Source: Maribacter thermophilus
GTDB taxonomy: Bacteria > Bacteroidota > Bacteroidia > Flavobacteriales > Flavobacteriaceae
Length of the DNA stretch: 64,000 nt
Reading direction: 5' to 3'
Assembly (NCBI RefSeq): GCF_001020565.1
Contig: NZ_LDAS01000001.1
Coordinates: 2,442,520 to 2,506,519 of the forward strand
Shown: in pieces, positions 54,600 to 63,073 of the stretch
Layout of the letters: the number at the start of each line of letters is the position of its first letter
Position numbering within the stretch: position 1 is the first letter of the stretch
Notes under the pieces: generated by a model
The model's database searches: none
What the model was told of the DNA's origin: nothing
Seen by the model: the letters and a program-made list of their open reading frames with translations, nothing else
Program-made: the position numbers and the translations under genes

Positions 54600-54905
54600 T
54601 TAAATCGATTTTTCTATAGGCACCACCACCGCCTTTATGGGGTTGTTGGTTTCCAGTTCTTCGTTAAATTTCTTGATCAGTTCGAACAGGGCATCGATCT
54701 TGTCCTCCTCGGTAAAGGAGAAGAACATGCTCGACTCCACGCCCCCTTTTTCACTGGGGAACCAGCTTGCGGTACGCAACATGGAGGCCCCATTTTTATA
54801 CCCATCGATATCGGAGCCGCTATAGTTCTTGATATCAGCCTTTTTAAAGAGCCGTAGGATCTCCTTTTCGTATTCCTCTACGACGGTTACTATCAGTAGT
54901 TTCAT
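54600..54905 (-). CDS. PII-like small protein linked to the RND pump
   Basis: 101 residues of PII/CutA-like ferredoxin-fold pattern: MKLLIVTVVEEYEKEILRLF, a loop containing SGSDIDGYKNG, and a C-terminal VVVPIEKSI strand. Genes of this kind commonly follow RND pump genes in Bacteroidota and probably modulate the pump or sense a ligand. No uridylylation tyrosine motif is recognisable. Eleven bases after the pump gene. Confidence 0.75.
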   Translation of the reverse strand: MKLLIVTVVEEYEKEILRLFKKADIKNYSGSDIDGYKNGASMLRTASWFPSEKGGVESSMFFSFTEEDKIDALFELIKKFNEELETNNPIKAVVVPIEKSI

Positions 54906-54916
54906 TTTTTTCTTTT

Positions 54917-57900
54917 TTAGTCTTCGATCTTACTTACTGTTTCTTCACTTCCCTTTTCGGGATAGTTCTTGCGCTCTATCATAAAGTACACCAAGGGCAC
55001 CACCAACAAGGTGAGTACGGTGGATACGATGGTACCGCCCATCAAGGAGATGGCCAGCCCCTGAAAAATGGGGTCGAACAAGATCACGAAGGCACCGATC
55101 ACCACCGTTCCGGCGGTCAACAAAATGGGGGTGGTACGTACGGCACCGGCCTCAATGGCCGCTTGCTTTAAGGGAATGCCCTCCGCCAAACGCAGGTTGA
55201 TAAAGTCGATAAGCAATACCGAGTTCCGTACCATAATACCCGCCAAGGCGATCATACCTATAAAGGAGGTAGCGGTAAAGAATGCACCCATGATCCAGTG
55301 CCCCAATACAATACCGATCAACGACAGCGGTATGGCCACCATCATGACCACGGGGGCCTTAAAGTTCTGGAACCATCCTACGATCAAAATGTAGATCAAG
55401 ATAATGGCGCCCATAAAGGCGATTCCCAAATCGCGGAACACCTCCAAGGTAATTTGCCATTCGCCGTCCCACTTCACGGTGTAGTCGTCCTCAAATTCGG
55501 GCTGGTTCAAATAGGTCTCGCTAATCGAGTATCCCTGTGGTAAGGGAATTTCCTTCAGCTTTTCCTCCATCCCCAGAATCGCGTAGGCAGGACTCTCCAA
55601 TTCCCCGGCCATGTCGGCCATCACGTACACCACGCGTTTCTGGTTCTTACGGTAGATGCTCTTATCACTGGTCGTTTTCTCAATATCCACCAAATCGGCA
55701 ATAGGCACCATGTTCCCGTGTTTGGAGGCAATCTTTAATTGCGCGATATCGGTAATGGTCGATTTTTCCTTTTCGTCCAAGGCCAAGACCACGCCAACCT
55801 GATCGCTGGCATCCTCGTCGTACAAATTCGTAATGGCCCTGTTCGACAATGCCATGTTCATGGTATAGGCGATCTGTTGCGGTGCCACGCCGTAGAGCAT
55901 CGCTTTTTCCTTATCGATATTAAATCGGTATTCGGTCTGGTCCGCTTCTACCATCCAATCCACATCCACCACATCCTGTGTATTTTTCAAGATATCCTGT
56001 ACGTTGTTGGCGATCCGCATCTGCTCCTCGTAATCGGGTCCGTAGACCTCGGCCACGATCGTAGAAAGCACTGGAGGTCCGGGTGGTACTTCCACCAATT
56101 TTACGTTCGCATTGTACTTGGCCGCTATCTTTTGAATATCGGGGCGGAGCAGTTTGGCAATATCGTGACTCTGTGCCGAACGTTCGCCCTTGTCGATCAG
56201 GTTCACCTGAATATCGGCCATATTGCTACCTCCGCGAAGGTCGTAATGGCGAACCAGGCCGTTAAAGGTTATCGGTGCCGAGGTACCTATATAATTCTGG
56301 TAGCTCACCACTTCGGGGCGGGTGGCCAGGTACTGCCCGATCTCACGTGCCACCACTCCCGTACGCTCCAGGGTGGTACCCTCGGGCATGTCGATCACTA
56401 CCTGAAATTCGTTCTTGTTATCAAAGGGTAACATTTTTACGGCTACCGATTTGGTAAAGAACAAGACCATGGATCCCATGAGCAATAAGAAGGTCAAGCC
56501 CAAGAACAACCAACGTTTTGCCTTGCTCTCGATCAAGGGGCGTTCAAATTTTTGGTACACCCTGTATATGACCGTATCCTCCAAGGGCTTCTCCTTTTTC
56601 TCTTCCACGCCTTTTTTCTTGTCCTTTTCACGTAAGAACACATAGCCCAAGTAGGGGGTAATGGTCAAGGCCACGAACAACGATAGAATCATGGCAATGG
56701 AAGCCCCAATGGGCATCGGTGCCATATAAGGCCCCATTAATCCCGACACGAAGGCCATGGGCAATACGGAGGCTATTACGGTAAAGGTTGCCAAAATGGT
56801 GGGGTTCCCCACTTCGTTAATGGCGTATAGTGCCGCCTGTTTAAAGGGCAGGCGCTTCATCTTAAAATGCCGGTGCATGTTCTCGGCGATGATGATGGAA
56901 TCGTCCACCACGATACCCGTAACAAAGACCAGGGCAAAAAGGGTGATCCGGTTCAGGGTATAGTCCAGCATGTAATAGCTCAACAGCGTCAGGGCAAAGG
57001 TTATCGGAACCGATAAAAACACGACCAGACCACCGCGCCAGCCCATGGCGAGCATTACCACAATGGTAACGGCAATGATAGAACCTATAAGGTGCAACAA
57101 CAGTTCCGACACCTTATGGGAAGCCGTTTCCCCGTAGTTTCTGGTAATTTCCACATGTACGTCATCGGGAATCAAGGTAGTGCGTAAATGGTCTACCTTA
57201 TCGATTACGATATCGGCGATCTTCATCGCATCGGCACCCTTCCTTTTCGCCACCGAAATCGTTACCGCGGGGTATTCCGACCTATAGTCGGACACTTTTT
57301 CGCTCCCCTGTCCAAAACCGAGGGACACGTAACTCTGTGGCACCTCTGGCCCGTCAATAATGCTGGCAATCTGTTTTAGGTAAATGGGGCGGTTCTGTTG
57401 CACGCCCACCACCAAGTTTTCCACATCGTCCACCGATGCCAAAAAATTACCGGTATTCACCAAAAACTCGGTATCGTTCTTATCAAAACTACCGGAGCTC
57501 AACTGGGCGTTGTTCGCCTTGATCATTTCAGAGACCGTTAAAAAATCCAATCCACTGGCCGCCAGTTTATCCTTGTCCAAAACCACCCGCAACTGTCGGT
57601 CTTGGTTTCCGATCTTATGGGTAATGGCCACATCGTTCACCTTCTTGATCTCGCTCTCCAGTTCCTGCGCCATTTGGCACAACTGGTAGCCGTCGTAATT
57701 TTCGCTCCACAGGGTAAGCCCCAACATGGGCACATCGTCAATGGCACGCGTTTTTACCAAGGGGAAGGTTACGCCCTGGGGCATAATATCCATATGCTTG
57801 TTGATCTCGTTGTAGAGTTTTACGAACGAGCGCTCAATATCCTCGCCCACGTAAAACTGTACGATCACCATACCCTGTTCTTTCATCGAGGTCGAATACA

Positions 57901-58195
57901 CGTACTCCACCCCTTTGATGTTCGATATCAGTTTCTCCAAGGGTTTGATCACCCGCGACTCCACCTCGGTGGGACTCGCACCTGGGTAGCCCACAAAAAT
58001 ATCGGCCATCGGCACGTCTATCTGGGGCTCTTCCTCCCTCGGGATCAAAAACGAGCTGTACACCCCAATGACCATAAATACGATCATCAGCAGCACCGTC
58101 AACTTGCTCCCTATAAACATTTTGGCAATCTTGCCAGCTAAACCTTCCTTCATTCTTTCTAGTATTTTGTTTGGGCGTTCGGGCGGGCTTTTCAC
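54917..58195 (-). CDS. RND efflux transporter permease
   Basis: Inner-membrane proton-driven pump, about 1092 residues with the usual 12 helices and two large periplasmic loops. The proton-relay aspartates are in GIVVDDSIIIAENMHRH. The typical N-terminal segment VFMVIGVYSSFLIPREEEPQ and PFDNKNEFQVVIDMPEGTTL are present. The pattern is closer to HAE1-type multidrug pumps than to CzcA/CusA metal pumps. The start may be GTG at 58195, which has GAGGAG upstream, or ATG at 58153. Middle gene of the efflux operon. Confidence 0.93.
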   Translation of the reverse strand: MKSPPERPNKILERMKEGLAGKIAKMFIGSKLTVLLMIVFMVIGVYSSFLIPREEEPQIDVPMADIFVGYPGASPTEVESRVIKPLEKLISNIKGVEYVYSTSMKEQGMVIVQFYVGEDIERSFVKLYNEINKHMDIMPQGVTFPLVKTRAIDDVPMLGLTLWSENYDGYQLCQMAQELESEIKKVNDVAITHKIGNQDRQLRVVLDKDKLAASGLDFLTVSEMIKANNAQLSSGSFDKNDTEFLVNTGNFLASVDDVENLVVGVQQNRPIYLKQIASIIDGPEVPQSYVSLGFGQGSEKVSDYRSEYPAVTISVAKRKGADAMKIADIVIDKVDHLRTTLIPDDVHVEITRNYGETASHKVSELLLHLIGSIIAVTIVVMLAMGWRGGLVVFLSVPITFALTLLSYYMLDYTLNRITLFALVFVTGIVVDDSIIIAENMHRHFKMKRLPFKQAALYAINEVGNPTILATFTVIASVLPMAFVSGLMGPYMAPMPIGASIAMILSLFVALTITPYLGYVFLREKDKKKGVEEKKEKPLEDTVIYRVYQKFERPLIESKAKRWLFLGLTFLLLMGSMVLFFTKSVAVKMLPFDNKNEFQVVIDMPEGTTLERTGVVAREIGQYLATRPEVVSYQNYIGTSAPITFNGLVRHYDLRGGSNMADIQVNLIDKGERSAQSHDIAKLLRPDIQKIAAKYNANVKLVEVPPGPPVLSTIVAEVYGPDYEEQMRIANNVQDILKNTQDVVDVDWMVEADQTEYRFNIDKEKAMLYGVAPQQIAYTMNMALSNRAITNLYDEDASDQVGVVLALDEKEKSTITDIAQLKIASKHGNMVPIADLVDIEKTTSDKSIYRKNQKRVVYVMADMAGELESPAYAILGMEEKLKEIPLPQGYSISETYLNQPEFEDDYTVKWDGEWQITLEVFRDLGIAFMGAIILIYILIVGWFQNFKAPVVMMVAIPLSLIGIVLGHWIMGAFFTATSFIGMIALAGIMVRNSVLLIDFINLRLAEGIPLKQAAIEAGAVRTTPILLTAGTVVIGAFVILFDPIFQGLAISLMGGTIVSTVLTLLVVPLVYFMIERKNYPEKGSEETVSKIED

Positions 58196-58275
58196 TGCTA
58201 CTCCTCGTGTTCTTTGATCTTAAATGCAATCAAAAACACTGTGGGGTATCCGTTGCAATCCCTAACGCAACTTGT

Positions 58276-59358
58276 TTATTGGTTCGCTATTTTTACTCCG
58301 TTGAACAATTTCCCCTCGGCAGAGACGATATATTGCTCATCTGCCGAAAGTCCCGACAATACCTCTACCTTATCACCGATGGTTCTCCCCAAACGCAACC
58401 AGCGCAATAGGGCCGTATTGTTTTGGCTTACCGTATAAACCCCGGTCAGCTGCCCATTGTGCACAACGGCCTCTACCGGTATCATTACCGCGGCACTTTG
58501 GGGCTGTGGCGCAACGGGAAACTGCACCGTGGCATACATACCTGACAATATGGGGGCATCGGTCTTGTTCAAGACCACTTTCGCCAAGTACTGTCCTCCC
58601 GTATTTTTAGAAGAAGTACTTACCTCCGTAACGGTACCCTTTACTTGCCTGTCCAAGGCCTTTATCTGCACGCTTACCTCTGTATTTGGCTTGATCTGCA
58701 TGATCTCCGATTCGGGCACCATGGCCAGTACTTGGTATTGTCCCGGCGATTCCACTTCCAATAGGGGCATGCCCGGGTTGGCCATATCACCGGCACTTAT
58801 AAATTTATTGGTCACCACCCCGTTAAAGGGAGCGCGCATATTGGCGTAGCCCATTTGGGCGTTTACCTCGTTCTTCATTTGCTTGGCACTTTCCAATCGT
58901 GCCTTGGCCATGTTGTAATTGGCCGTAATATCGTCCAGCTCTTTTTGCGAGGCACTGTTTTCATTAAACAGGGCCGTAAACCGGTTGTAGTCTTTCTCGG
59001 CATTGGCAAAGGCGGCCTCCGCTTCTGCGATACCTGCATTTACCTGCCCCAGTTTTGCCGATACATCGGCGTTATTCACGCTGAGCAACAACTGCCCCTT
59101 GCGGACCTTATCGCCCACATTTACATAGATCTTGTCCACATACCCCATCATACGGGTACTAATATTGGCACTCTTGGCCGCCTCTACCTTTCCGCTGGCC
59201 GTTAAGAATCCATTGTCATTGTCCTCCGAAACGGTTTGCACCACCACCTTCACGGCCGGTGAATTGTCGGCCATCGGTTTTTTATCTTCACTACCACAAC
59301 TGGCCAATAACAAGGTTGCCCCAAGGGTCGCCGCGAGTATGTATTTTCTGTTTTTCAT
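58276..59358 (-). CDS. RND periplasmic adaptor lipoprotein (MFP/HlyD family)
   Basis: 360 residues. Lipobox LASC (Cys21). Lipoyl half-motifs (GYVDKIYVNVGDKVRKGQLL, then NMRAPFNGVVTNKFISAGDM) bracket an alpha-helical hairpin; the membrane-proximal domain follows. It bridges the pump and the TolC-type channel. Located 80 bases before the pump gene. Confidence 0.92.
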   Translation of the reverse strand: MKNRKYILAATLGATLLLASCGSEDKKPMADNSPAVKVVVQTVSEDNDNGFLTASGKVEAAKSANISTRMMGYVDKIYVNVGDKVRKGQLLLSVNNADVSAKLGQVNAGIAEAEAAFANAEKDYNRFTALFNENSASQKELDDITANYNMAKARLESAKQMKNEVNAQMGYANMRAPFNGVVTNKFISAGDMANPGMPLLEVESPGQYQVLAMVPESEIMQIKPNTEVSVQIKALDRQVKGTVTEVSTSSKNTGGQYLAKVVLNKTDAPILSGMYATVQFPVAPQPQSAAVMIPVEAVVHNGQLTGVYTVSQNNTALLRWLRLGRTIGDKVEVLSGLSADEQYIVSAEGKLFNGVKIANQ

Positions 59359-59445
59359 GTGTAACGTTTTTTATTTGTCCCTTCCGTTCGTACGAAAAGC
59401 TGATTGTTATGTTTAATTGAACCTTTTTTCTGTTGCCTTAACCCT

Positions 59446-60756
59446 TTATTCTTTCGTTAAAAATTGAACATAGGCCAGGGCGTAGTTGTACTGAAAAATT
59501 GTGGCGTAATATTCCAGTTGTTTTTGTGAAAACTGTGTCTCGGCCATCAACAGGTCGGTCGTTTTCTCCAAACCTTGTTCAAACCTGTTGGTGCGTATGC
59601 GCAACGACTCCTCCGATTGCTCCAAGGCCAATTTGGTAAGTTCCAGTTTGTTCTTCGCATCTTGCAAGCCCCGCTTCGCTTTGTTCAGCTCCAGCTCGCT
59701 TTCCGATTTGTATTGTTCCAGTTCCAGTTTCGACTTGTTGTATTCCGCCTTGCTCTTTTGCGATTTTCCAAAACGCTTGCTACCCTCAAAAAGGTTCCAT
59801 TTAAGTTCCGCACCAAAGAGGTATCCGTTGGCATCGCCCTGAAAAACCTCATCGTCGTGAAGTTCGTAGGTACCAAAGGCATTCAACCTAGGCAAAAAAG
59901 CCATTTGGTCCGCTTTGTGCATTTGCCGGTAGGCTTCGGTAGCGGCGTTCATCGCCCTAATATCCTTTCTGTTTTCCGATAGGTCCGTTTGCTGTATGGC
60001 TTCCTGAAAAACAACCAGGGAATCGGTAGGTTGCAACACCCCATCGGTATCGTCGTTCATCAATACCGACAAGTAATTACTGGCGTTCAACACATTACTT
60101 TTGGCATATTGCAATTGGTTCTCTATCTCGGTAACCCGTACCTGCACCGCCAACACGTCCGATTTTTGCAGGTAGCCCTGTGCAAAGCTGTTATCGGCAA
60201 TACGTTTGTTCTCCTGGGCGGTTTCCAGGGCCTTCTCCAACACCTCTACCGTTTTATAGGCGAGCTGCAATTGCATGTAGGCTTTCTCTACCTCCAAGAC
60301 CAGGTACTCTTGCATCCGTTCGGACTGTAGCTCGGTGGCCGTCCATTTGGCCTTGGCCGCCTTACGCTGAAAAATACCGTCAAAATTCAATAAGGGTTGT
60401 TGCACCTCTACACGGGTGGCATAATCCTCGATCTGACGGGGATCGTTCAACAGGTCGGGGTTAAAATCGGCCGCCGTTAAAATTTCTTGGTTCAATTTAG
60501 AACCAAAGGCCATTAGGGGGTTGGTCGTGGCGATACCCGTATGTGAAACACTAATATTGGGCAATAGCACCGCATTCGTCTGGTTATAATCGCCTTTTGC
60601 CGCCAACACCTCTTGTTGGGCAATTTTTAGCGTATTGTTGTTTTCTGTCACTTTAGACAACACTTCTTCTTTACTGATCGGTTTCACCACTTGGGCGAAT
60701 CCCGCATAAAAGATGAAAAACAATAGACCTATTAACTTATACTTCATCGCATTCAT
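59446..60756 (-). CDS. TolC family outer-membrane efflux channel
   Basis: 436 residues. A signal peptide (LIGLLFFIFYAGFAQ), then two repeats of long amphipathic helices typical of outer-membrane efflux proteins (AKAKWTATELQSERMQEYLV in the first, SELELNKAKRGLQDAKNKLE in the second). Either ATG at 60756 or at 60747 may start it. First gene of the efflux operon; a terminator upstream separates it from the flavoprotein operon. Confidence 0.92.
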   Translation of the reverse strand: MNAMKYKLIGLLFFIFYAGFAQVVKPISKEEVLSKVTENNNTLKIAQQEVLAAKGDYNQTNAVLLPNISVSHTGIATTNPLMAFGSKLNQEILTAADFNPDLLNDPRQIEDYATRVEVQQPLLNFDGIFQRKAAKAKWTATELQSERMQEYLVLEVEKAYMQLQLAYKTVEVLEKALETAQENKRIADNSFAQGYLQKSDVLAVQVRVTEIENQLQYAKSNVLNASNYLSVLMNDDTDGVLQPTDSLVVFQEAIQQTDLSENRKDIRAMNAATEAYRQMHKADQMAFLPRLNAFGTYELHDDEVFQGDANGYLFGAELKWNLFEGSKRFGKSQKSKAEYNKSKLELEQYKSESELELNKAKRGLQDAKNKLELTKLALEQSEESLRIRTNRFEQGLEKTTDLLMAETQFSQKQLEYYATIFQYNYALAYVQFLTKE

Positions 60757-60823
60757 TTATTTGCCACAAAGTTAGATTCATAAAACGGCCTACACAGTAA
60801 CCAATGTTACAGAGAAACAAAGC

Positions 60824-60858
60824 ACAAAAAAGGCACTTCCCATCACAGAAGTGCCTTT
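60824..60858 (-). terminator. Terminator of the flavoprotein operon
   Basis: Arms AAAGGCACTTC (60829-60839) and GAAGTGCCTTT (60848-60858); on the minus strand it is followed by T residues. It lies between the DUF6132 gene end and the TolC gene start. Confidence 0.85.
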
Positions 60859-60893
60859 CACAAACCAACTATTAAAATGGAACTACAAAGCGT

Positions 60894-61088
60894 TTATTTT
60901 TTCTTTTGTTTCACGAACGTATGAAACAGCAATCCACCTACGACCCCACCGTACAATGTACTGTTAAGAGGTTTGGATGTAATGGGGCAGGTACCGCTCA
61001 AACAACCTATTTCAGCATAGTATAGATAGCCTACCGCCCCACCGAGCAGCACACCGATCACTATGATCACTATTGTTTTTACCGTCAT
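60894..61088 (-). CDS. DUF6132 small membrane protein
   Basis: 64 residues. Two hydrophobic helices with the invariant segment IGCLSGTCPITSKPLNSTLY between them. The CxxxxC-PITS pattern matches DUF6132, which is often found near thiol and sulfide genes. Function unknown. Its ATG overlaps the stop of the 47-residue gene upstream. Confidence 0.85.
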   Translation of the reverse strand: MTVKTIVIIVIGVLLGGAVGYLYYAEIGCLSGTCPITSKPLNSTLYGGVVGGLLFHTFVKQKKK

Positions 61089-61228
61089 TGTCCGTTTACG
61101 TTTCTGGTGCCCCCATGGCCACCGGCCACGATTACCAAAATTTTAATGCTCAACCAAATGAACTTAAAAAATTGTATGATGGGGTTCTGCATAAAAAACC
61201 GCTTTGTTTTTGATATTCTACGTGTCAT
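61085..61228 (-). CDS. Small membrane protein, 47 residues
   Basis: Starts MTRRISKTKRFF, then a hydrophobic helix FFKFIWLSIKILVIVAGGHG and a short tail ending GGTRNVNGQ. The stop TGA overlaps the DUF6132 ATG. The tight coupling and basic-hydrophobic-glycine layout support a real gene, although I do not recognise its family. It sits in the same operon as the flavoprotein. Confidence 0.6.
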   Translation of the reverse strand: MTRRISKTKRFFMQNPIIQFFKFIWLSIKILVIVAGGHGGTRNVNGQ

Positions 61229-61277
61229 TTCTTTAGATTTTTGGGTTTATCCTTTCGCTCCTATACTGTAGTCCTAA

Positions 61278-62732
61278 TTATTCCGGTATCAACCACCAGA
61301 AGGGTTTCATCTTCGCTTTGTAAATAAAGGCGTAGTGCAGGGCCAGTTTTAACCAGTGGCCTGCCAAACCAATAGAACCAAAGGTCTTGCCCAATTTTCG
61401 GCCTTGGGTATCGGGATACTTGTTGTAGTCGGGCACAATGGGAAAGGTGGTAATGCTCACCCCGCTGCCTTGGGTCATACCATAACCGGCAGAGGCAATA
61501 CAGGCAGCGCCCATATTCCCCATAGAGCCTTTGTGGTGCAGGTCTTTTTTGCCATTGATCATATCTATGATATTATCGGCCACCAATTTGGCGGTAATAC
61601 CCGAGGGCATTCCCGTACGTGGCGGTGTCGGTGATATGGGCGTTCCGTTTTTGCTGGTCCGGGGTTTAGAAATCGCATGTGGGGGTGCAAAGGCAATACC
61701 CGGCGCAAATATATTCTCGTACGTAGGGTTCTGATAGGTTTCTGGCCAATCTTGCACGCTCCATTCCTCATAGGGTTTGGGGGTGTAATCGGCATCTACG
61801 ATCATAAAGCCCTTAAACAGTTTTTTGGTAATATCGTTATTGTCCTTGTCATACGCCTTAAAGCCATGCCCAGAGAAAGCGGGAATCAACATGGCAAAAT
61901 CGTAGGTCTTGGTATGGAACTCGCCATCAAGGGTCTCGTAATGTGCCACGCCGTCCTCTATCTTGTTCACCCCGGCACCTAAAATCCATTTAATGCCGCG
62001 GTCTTCGAACACCATCTCTACCATCTCGCTAGATTTCATGATGTTGTTGCCGTAGCTCATGAGCATACCATCCATACCAAAATCGCCCAATTGGTGTTCG
62101 TTGGCGATCCACGTAACCTCGGCCATATCGCGTACCCCATGTCTGCGAAGCTCTTTCTCTACATTTAAGATATATTCGAAGGCGGCACCTTGGCAGGTAG
62201 ATTTTGCGTGGCCCGTGCCTATTAATATTTTGGCTTTTTTGCCCTGTTTCATTTCTTGGATCAAGGTGTTAAGGGCGTGCCATGCATGCTCGGCATGGGT
62301 ATAGGTACAGACCGAATAGGCTTTGTTGGTGCCGGGGTTCAACCCCTCGGTCATATCAAAGGCCAGTTTGGGTCCGGTGGCATTTATAAGGTAGTCGTAG
62401 GTCACCTTTTCGGTTTGGCCCTTATGCTCGCCCACCACATACTCCACGTTTACGTAGGGTTTTGGGGTTTCGGCATCGCCCTCGGGGTGAAAGGTAGTCA
62501 CCTTGGCCTGTTTATAACCAATGCCCTTCTTTTTATAGAGCGGGGGCAAGGGAAACAAGATCTGTTCAGATTTCATTCTTCCGATCCCCACCCAAATATT
62601 AGATGGAATCCATTGGTAGTTGCTATTGGGGGAAACCACCAAGACCTCATGTTTTTTCGGTAATTTTCTTCGTAAATGTGCAGCCGCTACGTGACCAGCG
62701 ATCCCTGCACCGAGTATAACTATTTTTGTCAT
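61278..62732 (-). CDS. Sulfide:quinone oxidoreductase-like FAD/NAD(P) flavoprotein
   Basis: 484 residues. The N-terminal FAD loop is VILGAGIAGHVAAAHLRR; YDYLINATGP and the FAD-binding region near NIFAPGIAFA follow. Cysteines lie in the central part (SVCTYTH, KSTCQGAAFEY) and late (AACIASAGYG), at positions compatible with an SQR-type redox pair. It would oxidise sulfide or a persulfide and pass electrons to quinone. No rhodanese or persulfide dioxygenase is adjacent. First gene of an operon with two small membrane proteins. Confidence 0.82.
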   Translation of the reverse strand: MTKIVILGAGIAGHVAAAHLRRKLPKKHEVLVVSPNSNYQWIPSNIWVGIGRMKSEQILFPLPPLYKKKGIGYKQAKVTTFHPEGDAETPKPYVNVEYVVGEHKGQTEKVTYDYLINATGPKLAFDMTEGLNPGTNKAYSVCTYTHAEHAWHALNTLIQEMKQGKKAKILIGTGHAKSTCQGAAFEYILNVEKELRRHGVRDMAEVTWIANEHQLGDFGMDGMLMSYGNNIMKSSEMVEMVFEDRGIKWILGAGVNKIEDGVAHYETLDGEFHTKTYDFAMLIPAFSGHGFKAYDKDNNDITKKLFKGFMIVDADYTPKPYEEWSVQDWPETYQNPTYENIFAPGIAFAPPHAISKPRTSKNGTPISPTPPRTGMPSGITAKLVADNIIDMINGKKDLHHKGSMGNMGAACIASAGYGMTQGSGVSITTFPIVPDYNKYPDTQGRKLGKTFGSIGLAGHWLKLALHYAFIYKAKMKPFWWLIPE

Positions 62733-63073
62733 TTTGATTGGAGTTTGTTTGTGACAACAGCACCTCTACAACAGTGTTTGCCATTTAGAGACACCTGTTC
62801 TAATACTGTAAAATTCATTATTCTAGCCCACCCGTACAGCAACTTTTGTTACATAAGGCAGGGGCTTATACATGGCAACCTACACAAGACCTAAAAACAG
62901 GTACTTAACATAAATTCTTTTATCTGTATTACGCTTTTCTGTAAGAAAATAATGGCAGGGATTTTTATCTTGGGGGAGTATTTGGGTAGCCTAAACTATT
63001 GTTTTACAACCGACTAAAGAGATATAGGCATTTATATACCTATAGATAATTATCATTAAAAATGATAGAAATT
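62733..63073. other. Divergent promoter region between the flavoprotein and DUF4236 genes
   Basis: 341 bases with no gene. It holds a direct ACAACAG repeat (62754 and 62767 region), a TATAGG-N10-CCTATA dyad (63023-63044), and TATCATT-AAA-AATGATA (63051-63067), a perfect hairpin just before the DUF4236 ATG. The TGAT/ATCA arms are inverted relative to an FNR box, so it is not one. Confidence 0.5.

Noticed and set aside
55739-56431. A 230-codon plus-strand frame inside the RND pump gene
   Set aside because: Antisense shadow of a clearly conserved transporter; no start signals or domain.
57602-58141. A 179-codon histidine-rich frame opposite the RND pump
   Set aside because: Antisense shadow; the histidines come from the complementary codon pattern, not a real protein.
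62676-62894. A 72-codon frame upstream of the flavoprotein gene, other strand
   Set aside because: It overlaps the flavoprotein start and promoter region and has no recognisable domain.
63051-63067. A fifth FNR box before DUF4236
   Set aside because: The half-sites are reversed (ATCA before TGAT), the spacing differs and no -7 element follows.
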